From the NCBI GenBank assembly GCA_019654055.1, contig BPDA01000007.1, positions 1 to 52,833 of the forward strand: a stretch of DNA of 52,833 nucleotides. Direction: 5' to 3'. How positions within the stretch are numbered: the stretch's first letter is position 1; every line of letters begins with the position of its first letter. The notes under the pieces were generated by a model that searched no databases, was not told the origin of the DNA, and saw only the letters and a list, made by a program, of their open reading frames with translations. Shown in pieces: positions 21,098 to 30,418 of this stretch. Source of the DNA: Methanobacteriota archaeon. Lineage in GTDB: Archaea > Thermoplasmatota > Poseidoniia > Poseidoniales > Thalassarchaeaceae. The translations under genes and the position numbers were made by a program.

Positions 21098-22032
21098 GTG
21101 ACAAGACACCGGCGGTGCTCATTGACCAAGCCTCGAAGTGGTATGGAGAGGTTATCGGAATCAACGACGTCTCTCTGGCTATCGACGGGGGAGTAACCGG
21201 CGTACTCGGACCGAACGGGGCCGGCAAATCCACCCTGTTCAAGCTCCTGATGGGGCGGCTCAAGCCCAATCAGGGAAGCGTCAGGCTGTTCGGCGTCGAC
21301 CCGTGGACAAGCACAGCACCATACCGACGGGTCGGTTACGTTAGCGAGTCGGAGAGGATGTACGACTGGATGACCGGCCTAGACTTCGTCGCCACACTCG
21401 CAAGGCTGCATGGGATGACTCGCGAGGAGGCCACTGCGAGGGCCGAGCACGTCTTGGACTTCGTCGGCCTCTCTGATGTGCGGAACAAGGAGTTAGGAAA
21501 GTACAGCAAGGGCATGAGGCAACGCGTGAAGATAGCCCACGCACTGGTCCATGACCCCGATCTCATCATCCTCGACGAACCGCTCCACGGCTGCGACCCG
21601 ATAGCCCGGACGAGCATCATGAGCGTAATCAGGGAACTCGGCTCGCAGGGTAAGACCGTCATCATATCGAGCCACATCCTAGAGGAGATAGAGCGCATCA
21701 CTGAGCAGATTGTCATCCTCCACAACGGCAGACTGCTGGCCCTAGGCAACCTGCATGCCATCAGGGCCCTCCTCGACAAGCACCCGCATCGCATCCTACT
21801 GACCTGTGACGACCCGCGCAGCCTCGCTTCCCAGTTCATTTCCGAGGACCCAGTCTACGGGGTACGCTTCCCCGAAGAGGGGCAGCTTGAGATTCAGACC
21901 AACGACCTCTCGGCCGCGCATGCTATCCTGCCTCGCGTCATCGTCGACTCAGGGACCGACGTCTCTGCCATCGAGAACCCCGACGACAACCTCGAGTCGC
22001 TCCTCGGCTACCTAACGGGAGGTGATTCTTGA
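21094..22032 (+). CDS. ABC transporter ATP-binding protein
   Basis: GVLGPNGAGKSTLFKLLMG, YSKGMRQRVKIAHALVHDPDLIILDEPLHGCDP; 4-bp overlap with the upstream permease. Confidence 0.94.
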   Translation: MSDKTPAVLIDQASKWYGEVIGINDVSLAIDGGVTGVLGPNGAGKSTLFKLLMGRLKPNQGSVRLFGVDPWTSTAPYRRVGYVSESERMYDWMTGLDFVATLARLHGMTREEATARAEHVLDFVGLSDVRNKELGKYSKGMRQRVKIAHALVHDPDLIILDEPLHGCDPIARTSIMSVIRELGSQGKTVIISSHILEEIERITEQIVILHNGRLLALGNLHAIRALLDKHPHRILLTCDDPRSLASQFISEDPVYGVRFPEEGQLEIQTNDLSAAHAILPRVIVDSGTDVSAIENPDDNLESLLGYLTGGDS

Positions 22033-23699
22033 TGGACGCTAAGGGCAGGGCGCTCAGCGAGACCGTCTGGACCCGCTTGGACCGCAAGGCCGGCGCGATT
22101 ACCGAACTAACGATTAGGCAGCTCAGGCATCGACTATCCACGTGGGTCGTGCTCGCCGTCGGCGCACTAGTCATGATTCTTCTCCTCGCCTTCTACATCG
22201 ACGAGATAAGGCGCGAATCCGAACCAGTCGACAACGACGGTGACTCCGTCGACTGGGACGAGGATGGTTACCCCTTGGGCCAGGAGAACAAGTACGGGAC
22301 CAGCGACTGGGACGGGCAGGAGTATCCCGGCTCAGGATACTACGTCATGACCGGAGAGATAGACTGGAACGACGATTCAAGATTCCACAGTGGGAATCAC
22401 ACTTGGGATGGGCAGGGCTATCTCGATGCCGAGTGGGTAGACCTTGACTACACTGGCAATAGGTGGTCAGGAATCATCGACTGGGGTCAAGCGAATCCCT
22501 GTCCAGAGGGCGATGCGTTCGATGATTGGTGGATCGAATGGGGCGAGGCCTGCACCTACGACGACGGTTCTTACTTCGTCTCGGGCAAGTTCAGGGCATC
22601 AGGAACTGTCAACATACCCGAGGGGTACTACATGCAGTGGGGGCACATGACCCTAGAGACCTATGTGGAGCCAGAACCTGCTTCGATGTACATTGACGAG
22701 GACAGCATACTGTGGGACGGCGAAGACGTCTCCGAAATATATGTTGAAAGCAATTGTCAGCCGGGTTGGTACTATGGCTCAGTATACATCTGTAATGGCT
22801 TCGAGGTGGACGACGACGGCGACTGCTTGGTGGAAATGTATGATGATAACAACAACGGCATTCCCTGCGACGTGATTTGGGTTCTCGACGCTGACAGGGA
22901 CGAGATTGTTGATATTCGTGCAGATTACAATGTCAATGAGGATATCGAAGAGGGCAAGTACCAAGGAGAGTCATCACACAGGACGTTCATCATTGGTACC
23001 GGCAAGATGGCCTTCGTGTTGATGCTTGGAATCTTCATCCCGCTGTTCCTCGCTCTCGGGCTAGTGAGAGACGAGACCGAGAACGGCACGCTGCACTACC
23101 TCCTCTCGAAGCCGATCCACCGAGCCGAGTTCATCACCTACAGGCTGCTCGGATACCTGCTGCTGGCGGGCACCTACATCCTCGTCCTCGTTCTACTGAT
23201 GGCGCTGGTGACCTCGTTGATTGGGCCTGGAGACAGCCTAATCAGGCTCTCGGACTTCCCGGTTTGGCTCGGCATAGGCATGGCCACCTTCCTAGTTTTA
23301 GCAGCCTACGGGGCTTTGTACAACACGCTCGGTCTGATAGCGCCCAAGTACGGCGTCTACTTCTGTATCATTCTCGGGATATGGGAGTTCATCATGGGCA
23401 TGTTCACCATGACCATGCCCTCTGCCTCGGTGCCGATGCTGTCGATATCGCACTGGGCACTGCAATTCATTGACGCCATCGTGCTGATAGCCTGGCCCGA
23501 CACGCTGCAATACTCGCAGATTGCCTCGGCCTTCGGAATCGACTCCGGCCTCCCCTTCTTCTGGCAGCCCCCGGTGCACACCCTAGGAACCCAGAGCCCG
23601 GTCGCAGCGATGCTGGTGAGCGTCACGGTTCTGCTCTTGATTACCTTCGCTATGATGGGTATAGGCCAGTCCAGCTTCAAGAACCGCGAGATTATGTAA
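22029..23699 (+). CDS. ABC-2 type permease with large acidic extracytoplasmic domain
   Basis: TM1 (VVLAVGALVMILLLAFYI), ~270 aa D/E/W/Y-rich segment, then multi-TM with LVRDETENGTLHYLLSKPIHRAEFITYR. Confidence 0.85.
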   Translation: MMDAKGRALSETVWTRLDRKAGAITELTIRQLRHRLSTWVVLAVGALVMILLLAFYIDEIRRESEPVDNDGDSVDWDEDGYPLGQENKYGTSDWDGQEYPGSGYYVMTGEIDWNDDSRFHSGNHTWDGQGYLDAEWVDLDYTGNRWSGIIDWGQANPCPEGDAFDDWWIEWGEACTYDDGSYFVSGKFRASGTVNIPEGYYMQWGHMTLETYVEPEPASMYIDEDSILWDGEDVSEIYVESNCQPGWYYGSVYICNGFEVDDDGDCLVEMYDDNNNGIPCDVIWVLDADRDEIVDIRADYNVNEDIEEGKYQGESSHRTFIIGTGKMAFVLMLGIFIPLFLALGLVRDETENGTLHYLLSKPIHRAEFITYRLLGYLLLAGTYILVLVLLMALVTSLIGPGDSLIRLSDFPVWLGIGMATFLVLAAYGALYNTLGLIAPKYGVYFCIILGIWEFIMGMFTMTMPSASVPMLSISHWALQFIDAIVLIAWPDTLQYSQIASAFGIDSGLPFFWQPPVHTLGTQSPVAAMLVSVTVLLLITFAMMGIGQSSFKNREIM

Positions 23700-23713
23700 G
23701 CAGGGGTTTCGCT

Positions 23714-24897
23714 ATGGAGAAGTTCGTCGGAGACCTGTCTCTGTTGTGGCGACTCGATGTGATGCCTCCGATTCCGCGCCTGTCATGGTGGTGGTACTGG
23801 GTAATCATGTTCGTACCCGACCCGGATAACCCGGGCCGCTCGCGCCAGCTGATGGTGCTGTGGTCGACCAAGGAGACTCCCGCAATCCGAGTGAGCGGAC
23901 ACTGGTGGAAGCCCGGCTCTAGGATGTCGATAGACGAGCATGGGGGACACGTCATTCCCGGGATGGTGTGTGCATGGTGGTACGACGGCAAGCGGATGTT
24001 CGAACCACTCGTCATCAGGGAGTGCAGAATGGCCCTAGTCAACGACGAGCACCCACTATGGCCGGCATCCGGTACTGGCGAGGGGGCGGGTGCGATAGTC
24101 CCGATTCTGGACGAGGACTTCTCGCTCGGGATGCGACCCGGCAACGAGGGCTTCTGGCTCTGCCTGACCAGCGACCCCGAGGCTCGAGCAGAGGGCGCGC
24201 CAACCTCGTTTGAGGCCGAGCTAACCCCCTGGTGGGGACCTCCCAGCACCCTGACGTACAGGAACAACGTGTACGGTCTGGACATGGGTTACGACATACT
24301 GAGGCTGCAGGGGACAAACTGAGCCTCAAGGTCGACGGCGAGGAGTTCGAGGGCACGGCTTACTTCCAGAAGGTCTCCGTCCAAGCCCCCTCGTTCCCTT
24401 GGTTCTGGGGCATGCTCCACTTCGACGACGGCTCCTACATCGACTGGTTCAAGCCGCACATCACCCCTGGGATGACCTCGATGGACGACACGCCGTGGCG
24501 ACGCCGGGACTTCATCAGGACCCCTGCAATCGGGACTGGGATATTCCACGACGCGAATCGAGGAAGGACTGAGAATTTCAAGCGCTGCGAGGTCGAGGTC
24601 TCGGAGCCCGACGGCGAGGAACCCCTCAGGGACGAGCAGGGCAACGCCCTGCCGAAGTTCAGGATTAGGATATGGAACGGCCGCACGCAGATCTCGATTG
24701 ACGTTCGCGCCTGCAGCCGCGCACGCTGGACCTTCGACCAGCCCACGCGCGCGGGTATGGTGAGTCACCTGACCTACAACGAGTATCCCTTAGAGGTGGA
24801 GAGGATTGCGATTCTAGATGAGCAGGGCCTGAGGACAATCGACGACTACGGGTGGATCATGGGCAACGCCGAGCACACATGGGGAGTCCTGCACTAG
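23714..24897 (+). CDS. Possible lipocalin-like (CrtC/AttH-type) beta-barrel protein, one frameshift near 24315
   Basis: Halves join at ILRLQG|DKLSLKVDGEEFEGTAYFQKVSVQAPSFPWFWGMLHFDDGSYIDWFKPH after one missing G. The family call is tentative. Confidence 0.45.
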
Positions 24898-24964
24898 CGC
24901 ACAGGCACCTCCGCTCCGCACCGTTCATAACGGTGGGCCCACCAAGTGCGACCGAGGCGGTAGA

Positions 24965-25510
24965 GTGAGCGACGAGGACCTGATGACAAGAGCAGCCCAG
25001 CATATAACACAGGGCGATTTCATGGGAGCTATGGGAATATTCGAGGCGCACGTCGATACTAATCCCGATGACCCCGTGGGATACCATGGTTGGGCCGAAG
25101 CCGCGTTATTCGAGATCCAGCAGAACGGCAACATCGACGACAGCGGCAAAGATCGCATCAATGAGGGGCAGGTCGCCGCATACTTCCGGAAGGCGTCCGG
25201 ACTCGCTCCCGATAACGCCGAGTATCTGGCTGCGCACGCCAACGCGCTGCTGGAGTTCGATCGCATACCCATGGCCGTGCGCGAGTTCCAGAAGCTGCGC
25301 GACCTCGGTGCCTCGACCGATGAGGTCGACGTGTCTTTCCACCTCTACGAGGCCGCTCGCATGCTGATAGACTCAGTTGACCTCAAGACCGACTTCGACC
25401 GCAGCCATCCGTTCGCCAGGCAGTATGTCCCGGTCGCAATCGAGTTCGCCCTACTCGGACTCGGCTTCCCATCCGCTGACGAGGCGACCGAGTACCTCGT
25501 CGAGGAATGA
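24965..25510 (+). CDS. TPR-like repeat protein
   Basis: Helical repeat pattern (AAQHITQGDFMGAMGIFEAHVDTNPDDPVGYHGWAEAAL..., AAYFRKASGLAPDNAEYLAAHANALLEF). Confidence 0.6.
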   Translation: MSDEDLMTRAAQHITQGDFMGAMGIFEAHVDTNPDDPVGYHGWAEAALFEIQQNGNIDDSGKDRINEGQVAAYFRKASGLAPDNAEYLAAHANALLEFDRIPMAVREFQKLRDLGASTDEVDVSFHLYEAARMLIDSVDLKTDFDRSHPFARQYVPVAIEFALLGLGFPSADEATEYLVEE

Positions 25511-26400
25511 GGAGGGGACGGCCCTTGGACAGTGACCGCGTCATGGTCGCCATGGGCTACCACGGCGACGCCTTCCACGGCTCCCAGGTCCAGCCTGGAA
25601 TCAGGACAGTTGAGGGCGCGCTCATGCGAGCCCTCGAGCGGCTGGGTTGGTGGAGAGACAGCTGCTTGGAGATGTCCAGTCGTACCGACGCCGGCGTCAG
25701 CGTCAGGATGAACCTAGCCCGAATCGACCTACCTACTGAGGTCGCCGGCCCGATTGAGCAGACTAACCTATTGAGGGCGGTGAACGACAACCTGCCCATC
25801 GGAATGGTTGTCTGGGCGGCTAGGGGAATACCCGTTGAGACTCGCATCAGACACTCGACGTCGCGACACTACCTGTTTCGCACCGAGATTATGCACGACT
25901 GGCCGTACGAAGCCGATGCCAAGGTCTTCGCCGAGGCCTGCGCCCTGTTCGAGGGTGAGCACGACTTCACCAACATGTGCAGGCTGGAGGAGGGTAAGGA
26001 CCCGGTAAGGACAGTCGACGAGTGCGTGCCATGGCTTGCCCCCGACGGCAGGGTAATCGGCATCTCGGTCAGGTCCCAGGCCTTCCTCTGGAACCAGGTG
26101 CGCAGGATGGCCAGCGCGATATCTGGTACGGTCTCCGGCAGGAATACGCTGGATGACATACAATCCGCTCTGGACAACCCGGAAGACCCTGTCGATCTTG
26201 GCCGCTCTCCCTCGGACGGACTCGTGCTATGGTCGATAGAGAACGACCACTCCTCTGGTATTACCGATGGCTCGTTGCCCGACACAAGTTGGTTCTCCCA
26301 ACCTCCCAGTGACACTAGGGAGCACACCAGATGGCTCGCTCTCGCCCGTCTCGAGATGGCCACGCTGCTCGAGCGTGAGTGGATGAAGCGGCTCAGATGA
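25507..26400 (+). CDS. truA: tRNA pseudouridine synthase A-like
   Basis: GYHGDAFHGSQVQPGIRTVEGAL, SSRTDAGVSVRMNLA, SQAFLWNQVRRMASAI. Confidence 0.9.
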   Translation: MRRGRPLDSDRVMVAMGYHGDAFHGSQVQPGIRTVEGALMRALERLGWWRDSCLEMSSRTDAGVSVRMNLARIDLPTEVAGPIEQTNLLRAVNDNLPIGMVVWAARGIPVETRIRHSTSRHYLFRTEIMHDWPYEADAKVFAEACALFEGEHDFTNMCRLEEGKDPVRTVDECVPWLAPDGRVIGISVRSQAFLWNQVRRMASAISGTVSGRNTLDDIQSALDNPEDPVDLGRSPSDGLVLWSIENDHSSGITDGSLPDTSWFSQPPSDTREHTRWLALARLEMATLLEREWMKRLR

Positions 26401-26827
26401 GCCTGATTGTGACCTCGTCACCATCCTCGCAGGGCAGCGCCTCGCGCAGGAAGGAGGACGAGATTACCTCGGCCGTCCGGGTGTGCCGGGTCAGGTCAGG
26501 TATCAGTATGGCGCAGGGCACCCAATCGTCTCCTCCTCTGCTGATCTCGGCCTTGAAGGCGGTCGCGCCACCGAACGAGCGACCTGACCTCTCGAAGCCC
26601 TGTATCCTGATGGGAACGGCCCCCTCGATGCCCTCGCCCTCCTCAAGGCCGGCTAGGACTCTCAGTCCCCTGTAGTTCGACAGGTTGTCCCCATATAGGT
26701 CGACGTTCAGGGTGCCGGGCCAAGCACCGGAGCCTAGGATGTCCTTGAACTGGTTCTGGTAGTGGGTCTGCGACATGAAGACGTGAGCCCTGCCCAGCCC
26801 GCTAGACACGACCCCACTCAGATGCAC
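26393..26827 (-). CDS. ribK: CTP-dependent riboflavin kinase (DUF120)
   Basis: GVVSSGLGRAHVFMSQTHYQNQFKDILGSGAWPGTLNVDL, typical archaeal RibK pattern. Confidence 0.82.
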   Translation of the reverse strand: MHLSGVVSSGLGRAHVFMSQTHYQNQFKDILGSGAWPGTLNVDLYGDNLSNYRGLRVLAGLEEGEGIEGAVPIRIQGFERSGRSFGGATAFKAEISRGGDDWVPCAILIPDLTRHTRTAEVISSSFLREALPCEDGDEVTIRLI

Positions 26828-26871
26828 GGCCCTGCCCCGAGGCGACCGCTCATAATGTTCCTGATTGTGAA

Positions 26872-27756
26872 TCAGAGGGCAAACTGTTGCCCTTGGACCA
26901 CTACCCCCCAGCCTAGGTCCGACAGCTCGTCGGCCTGTGGCCCGGGACCCAGCAAGGGGTTGCTGTGATTCAGGTGGATAAAATGCACCTCGGCATCCCC
27001 CTCGACACGCTCACCCAGCCTCGCTAGGGTCTCGCTCACGGGAGGGTGAGGTATCTCGGACATGTCCCTCCCGGGTAGCTCGCTGGCGTCCCAGAAGGAG
27101 CCGTCGAGAAGGGCGATGTCCACCTCGAGGTCCGTCAGCCACTGGCGAATCGAGACGGCTCCATGCCTGTGGAGGGTCTGATCCCAGTCGTCATGGTCTG
27201 GCAGGAAGAGCACGGAGCGATTGGGCCCCCTAATCACCACTGCGTGGGTGTCCGCGTGCTCGTCCCTGTGCGGGACGGGCACGAACTCCATCTCAAAGCC
27301 GCAGCCCTCGCTCGGGGAAAAACGCTCCATCGCCTGCACCGTCGCAGCGCTGAATGGCCCCATCACGCTCCTTCCAGACAGTTCATCCAGTACGGATTCG
27401 CTAGCGAACAGGGGCATCTCTGAGCACCCCATTACTTCCTTCCCGAACTGACCCAGTCCGTCTATGTGCCCAAGATGGATATGAGTCAGGCTGACGCTGT
27501 CAGGGCGCGCCACGCCTTCAGCGCCAAGGGCTTCGGCCCACAGACGCATCTGGTCGGGCAGTGAGCGGCTCGCCTCAATCAGGTGCAGACTGCCGTCACC
27601 GCCGTGGACCCCGCATGCCACCGGGTGGCGGCGCAGCGATGGGTCCGCATGCGCCGACATGCATCGCGCGCACGAGCAACCTGCGTGTGGGACCCCCCCG
27701 TCCTGGGCGATCCCGAGAATGGTCAGGGTCGCTTCCATGATTCGCGGTTGCGCCAT
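26872..27756 (-). CDS. PqqB-like metallo-beta-lactamase-fold protein
   Basis: LGIAQDGGVPHAGCSCARC, SLTHIHLGHIDGLGQFGKEVM, VPVPHRDEHADTHAVVI. Confidence 0.8.
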   Translation of the reverse strand: MAQPRIMEATLTILGIAQDGGVPHAGCSCARCMSAHADPSLRRHPVACGVHGGDGSLHLIEASRSLPDQMRLWAEALGAEGVARPDSVSLTHIHLGHIDGLGQFGKEVMGCSEMPLFASESVLDELSGRSVMGPFSAATVQAMERFSPSEGCGFEMEFVPVPHRDEHADTHAVVIRGPNRSVLFLPDHDDWDQTLHRHGAVSIRQWLTDLEVDIALLDGSFWDASELPGRDMSEIPHPPVSETLARLGERVEGDAEVHFIHLNHSNPLLGPGPQADELSDLGWGVVVQGQQFAL

Positions 27757-27832
27757 CGGAAATGAAGCACTCGATGCAAAACCGAGGCAATCGCTCCGAT
27801 GGAGCCATGAACCTCACCGGGATTTGCGGGGC

Positions 27833-29011
27833 ATGGCGGCCGACCTGTCGTGGATGCGCGAGCGCTACGAGCAGCTGCGCTCGCAGGGCCTTGATTGGGC
27901 CCCTCCAACCCTGGAATCGGCTAGCGAGCCGCGCTGCATGATCGACGGCAGGGAGATGGTCATGCTCTCTGCTAACAACTACCTCAACCTAGCCACCCAC
28001 CCCAAGGTCGTCGAGGCAGCCGTGGAGGCCACTCGGAAGTACGGCGCCGGCTCGGGCTCGGTGCGCGCTATAGCCGGCACTCTGAACCTCCATCTCGAAG
28101 CCGAGCGCGTGTGTGCTCGCTTCAAGGAGGTCGAAGCGGCACTCGTTTACTCCTCGGGATACGCCGCCAACGTAGGCCTCATCCCCACCCTCGTGCGCGG
28201 CTCCGATGACGTAATCATCTCCGACGAACTGAACCACGGCTCGATAATCGACGGCGTGAGGCTGACCAAGGCGTCCAGGGCCGTGTATCAGCACAACGAC
28301 ATGGCCGCACTCGAGCAGATACTCCGGGAGCACTCAGAGAGCGAGAGGAAGCTGATTATCACCGACGGCGTGTTCAGCATGGACGGTGACATCGCGCCGC
28401 TGGACCAAATCACCGAACTCGCTGAGCAGCATGATGCCATGGTTCTGGTCGACGACTGCCACGGCGAGGGAGTACTCGGCGACGGCCGGGGCATAGTCGC
28501 TCACTTCGGACTACAGGGAAGAGTCACCTTCGAGATAGGCTCCTACTCCAAGGCACTGGGCGTCCAAGGGGGCATCGTCGCTGGCTCTGAGGACGTCCGG
28601 AGGCACGCTCTCAACCACAGCCGCTCGTGGCTGCTCTCCGGCAGCCAGCCACCAGGCGTCGCCGCCGCCCAGAAGGCGGCTATAGAGGTCCTGATGTCGG
28701 AGCCGGAGCACGTACGGAGACTCTGGGATAACACCGATTACTTCCGCAGCGAGCTCGATTCGCTCGGATTCGACACGGGCGCGAGCGAGACCCCGATTAT
28801 CCCGGTGATGTGTGGAGAGAGCCGATTGGCGCAAGAGCTCTCGGCCGCATTGAGGCAGGCCGGAGTCATGGTGGGCGCAATCGTGTTCCCGATGGTGGCA
28901 CGTGACAAGGCGAGGGTGAGGGCGCAGATGTCAGCCGGACTGACCCGCGAGGATCTACAGGAGGTCCTAGGCAAGTTCGAAGCCTGTGGAAGGGAATTGG
29001 GATTAATCTGA
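27833..29011 (+). CDS. kbl: Glycine C-acetyltransferase / 2-amino-3-ketobutyrate CoA ligase (alpha-oxoamine synthase family)
   Basis: SANNYLNLATHPKVVEAAVEATRKYGAGSGSVRAIAGTLNLHLEAE, DGVFSMDGDIAPL, DDCHGEGVLG, SYSKALGVQGG. Confidence 0.92.
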   Translation: MAADLSWMRERYEQLRSQGLDWAPPTLESASEPRCMIDGREMVMLSANNYLNLATHPKVVEAAVEATRKYGAGSGSVRAIAGTLNLHLEAERVCARFKEVEAALVYSSGYAANVGLIPTLVRGSDDVIISDELNHGSIIDGVRLTKASRAVYQHNDMAALEQILREHSESERKLIITDGVFSMDGDIAPLDQITELAEQHDAMVLVDDCHGEGVLGDGRGIVAHFGLQGRVTFEIGSYSKALGVQGGIVAGSEDVRRHALNHSRSWLLSGSQPPGVAAAQKAAIEVLMSEPEHVRRLWDNTDYFRSELDSLGFDTGASETPIIPVMCGESRLAQELSAALRQAGVMVGAIVFPMVARDKARVRAQMSAGLTREDLQEVLGKFEACGRELGLI

Positions 29012-29020
29012 GGGTATGAC

Positions 29021-29245
29021 ATGAATACTAGGACTACAGAGCAAAGGCAGAGACTACTCGTGATATGGCTGGTCGCCTCGGCCTTCGGCATAATGTTCGC
29101 CGTACTGTCTTGGATGCAGGAGTCAGGGATACTTCCCCCTGCTAGCGAGCTTGGCGCGTGGAAAGGGCTCATCGCCGTTCTCACTGGGCTGGTACTCTAC
29201 TGGATAGTTGCCCGAAACATACCAGGGGGTCCCGGCGATGAGTGA
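29021..29245 (+). CDS. Small two-TM membrane protein
   Basis: 74-aa ORF with two hydrophobic segments between kbl and the thioesterase. Confidence 0.5.
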   Translation: MNTRTTEQRQRLLVIWLVASAFGIMFAVLSWMQESGILPPASELGAWKGLIAVLTGLVLYWIVARNIPGGPGDE

Positions 29246-29675
29246 GTTGGGCCGCTGGCCGATTAGTTGCGAGATTCCTGTCCAATGGGGTGACTTGGAC
29301 GCCCTAAACCATGTCAATCACACCGTGTTCATCAGATGGATGGAAACCGCTCGTATGCACTATTTCATCGCCTGCGACTTCACCGGTCTGTTAGAATCGG
29401 AAGGTATCGGGCCGATACTAGCAGGCCTAAAGGTGGATTACAGTGCCCCGGTGCAGTTCCCGGACACCATCACCGTACACACCACAGTGACCCGACTGGG
29501 CAACTCGTCATTCGACATGGCATACCGGATTACCAGCGCTACGAAGGGAGACGGGTCAGTTGCTACTGGGACCGTCTCGGGTGTGGTCTTCGACTACGAT
29601 GCCGGTTCCAGCACTCCGATGCCCGACTCACTGCGGTCCCGAATAGAGAAACTCGAAGCCACCGGAAGCGGCTAG
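29238..29675 (+). CDS. Acyl-CoA thioesterase, 4HBT hotdog fold
   Basis: VQWGDLDALNHVNHTVFIRWMETARMHYF. Confidence 0.88.
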   Translation: MSELGRWPISCEIPVQWGDLDALNHVNHTVFIRWMETARMHYFIACDFTGLLESEGIGPILAGLKVDYSAPVQFPDTITVHTTVTRLGNSSFDMAYRITSATKGDGSVATGTVSGVVFDYDAGSSTPMPDSLRSRIEKLEATGSG

Positions 29676-30373
29676 GAGGAGGCCTCGACGACTTCCTCGA
29701 GCTCGCCGTCCTCGGCCTCCACGACCTCGTCCACAGGTCCTTCGTCAATGGTCCTGCTCATCCCCTCGAACGGGGCTAGGCCACGATCGAGCCGGTCGAG
29801 TATTCTCCATCTGGGCGCGTACGAGAGGTGGATGTAGAGAGGCCCGGGGAAGACGAAGCAGAACCAACCCCCCCAAATCGCCAACTCGGGGATATCATTC
29901 ATCATGGACAATGAGAGCACAGCTAGGCCTACGAATGGGAACGGGAACAGGTACCTGCGCCGGTTCTCGAGGCGGATGGGAGGGCGTCTCGCCACTGATG
30001 CGAGCATCGAGGAGAAGCCACCCAGGAAGGCTGTCAGGGTGATTAGGATTAGCGCTTGGAAGCCCCAATCCTTCATTGTGACCTCCAGCACCTGCCCCTC
30101 GCTGTTGCCGATGTAGCCGTAAGGAAGCAGTAGAGTGAGGCCGATGAGGAGCCCGTAGAAGCCACCGACGAAAACCGGGTGCGATATAGTCATGGGATAA
30201 CGCAGGAACATCTGGCTGAGAGATCCTCCCTCGAGCATGTGCCTATGCTCGGAGTCCAACTCATCGAGTCTGTCACGCCATGACACGAACCTGCGCGCGA
30301 ACGCCCTCTCTATCACCGTTACGGGTCGGTCCCGGGCGCTTTTCAAGAACAAGTCAGTTTTTTTCTGGCCCAC
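29672..30373 (-). CDS. Multi-pass membrane protein, unknown
   Basis: 233-aa ORF with several hydrophobic helices and an acidic C-terminus. Confidence 0.6.
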   Translation of the reverse strand: MGQKKTDLFLKSARDRPVTVIERAFARRFVSWRDRLDELDSEHRHMLEGGSLSQMFLRYPMTISHPVFVGGFYGLLIGLTLLLPYGYIGNSEGQVLEVTMKDWGFQALILITLTAFLGGFSSMLASVARRPPIRLENRRRYLFPFPFVGLAVLSLSMMNDIPELAIWGGWFCFVFPGPLYIHLSYAPRWRILDRLDRGLAPFEGMSRTIDEGPVDEVVEAEDGELEEVVEASS

Positions 30374-30418
30374 CGAAGCCCCCCGTGCTACCTTGATTGC
30401 GTTGTCGGAGGAGTTATC

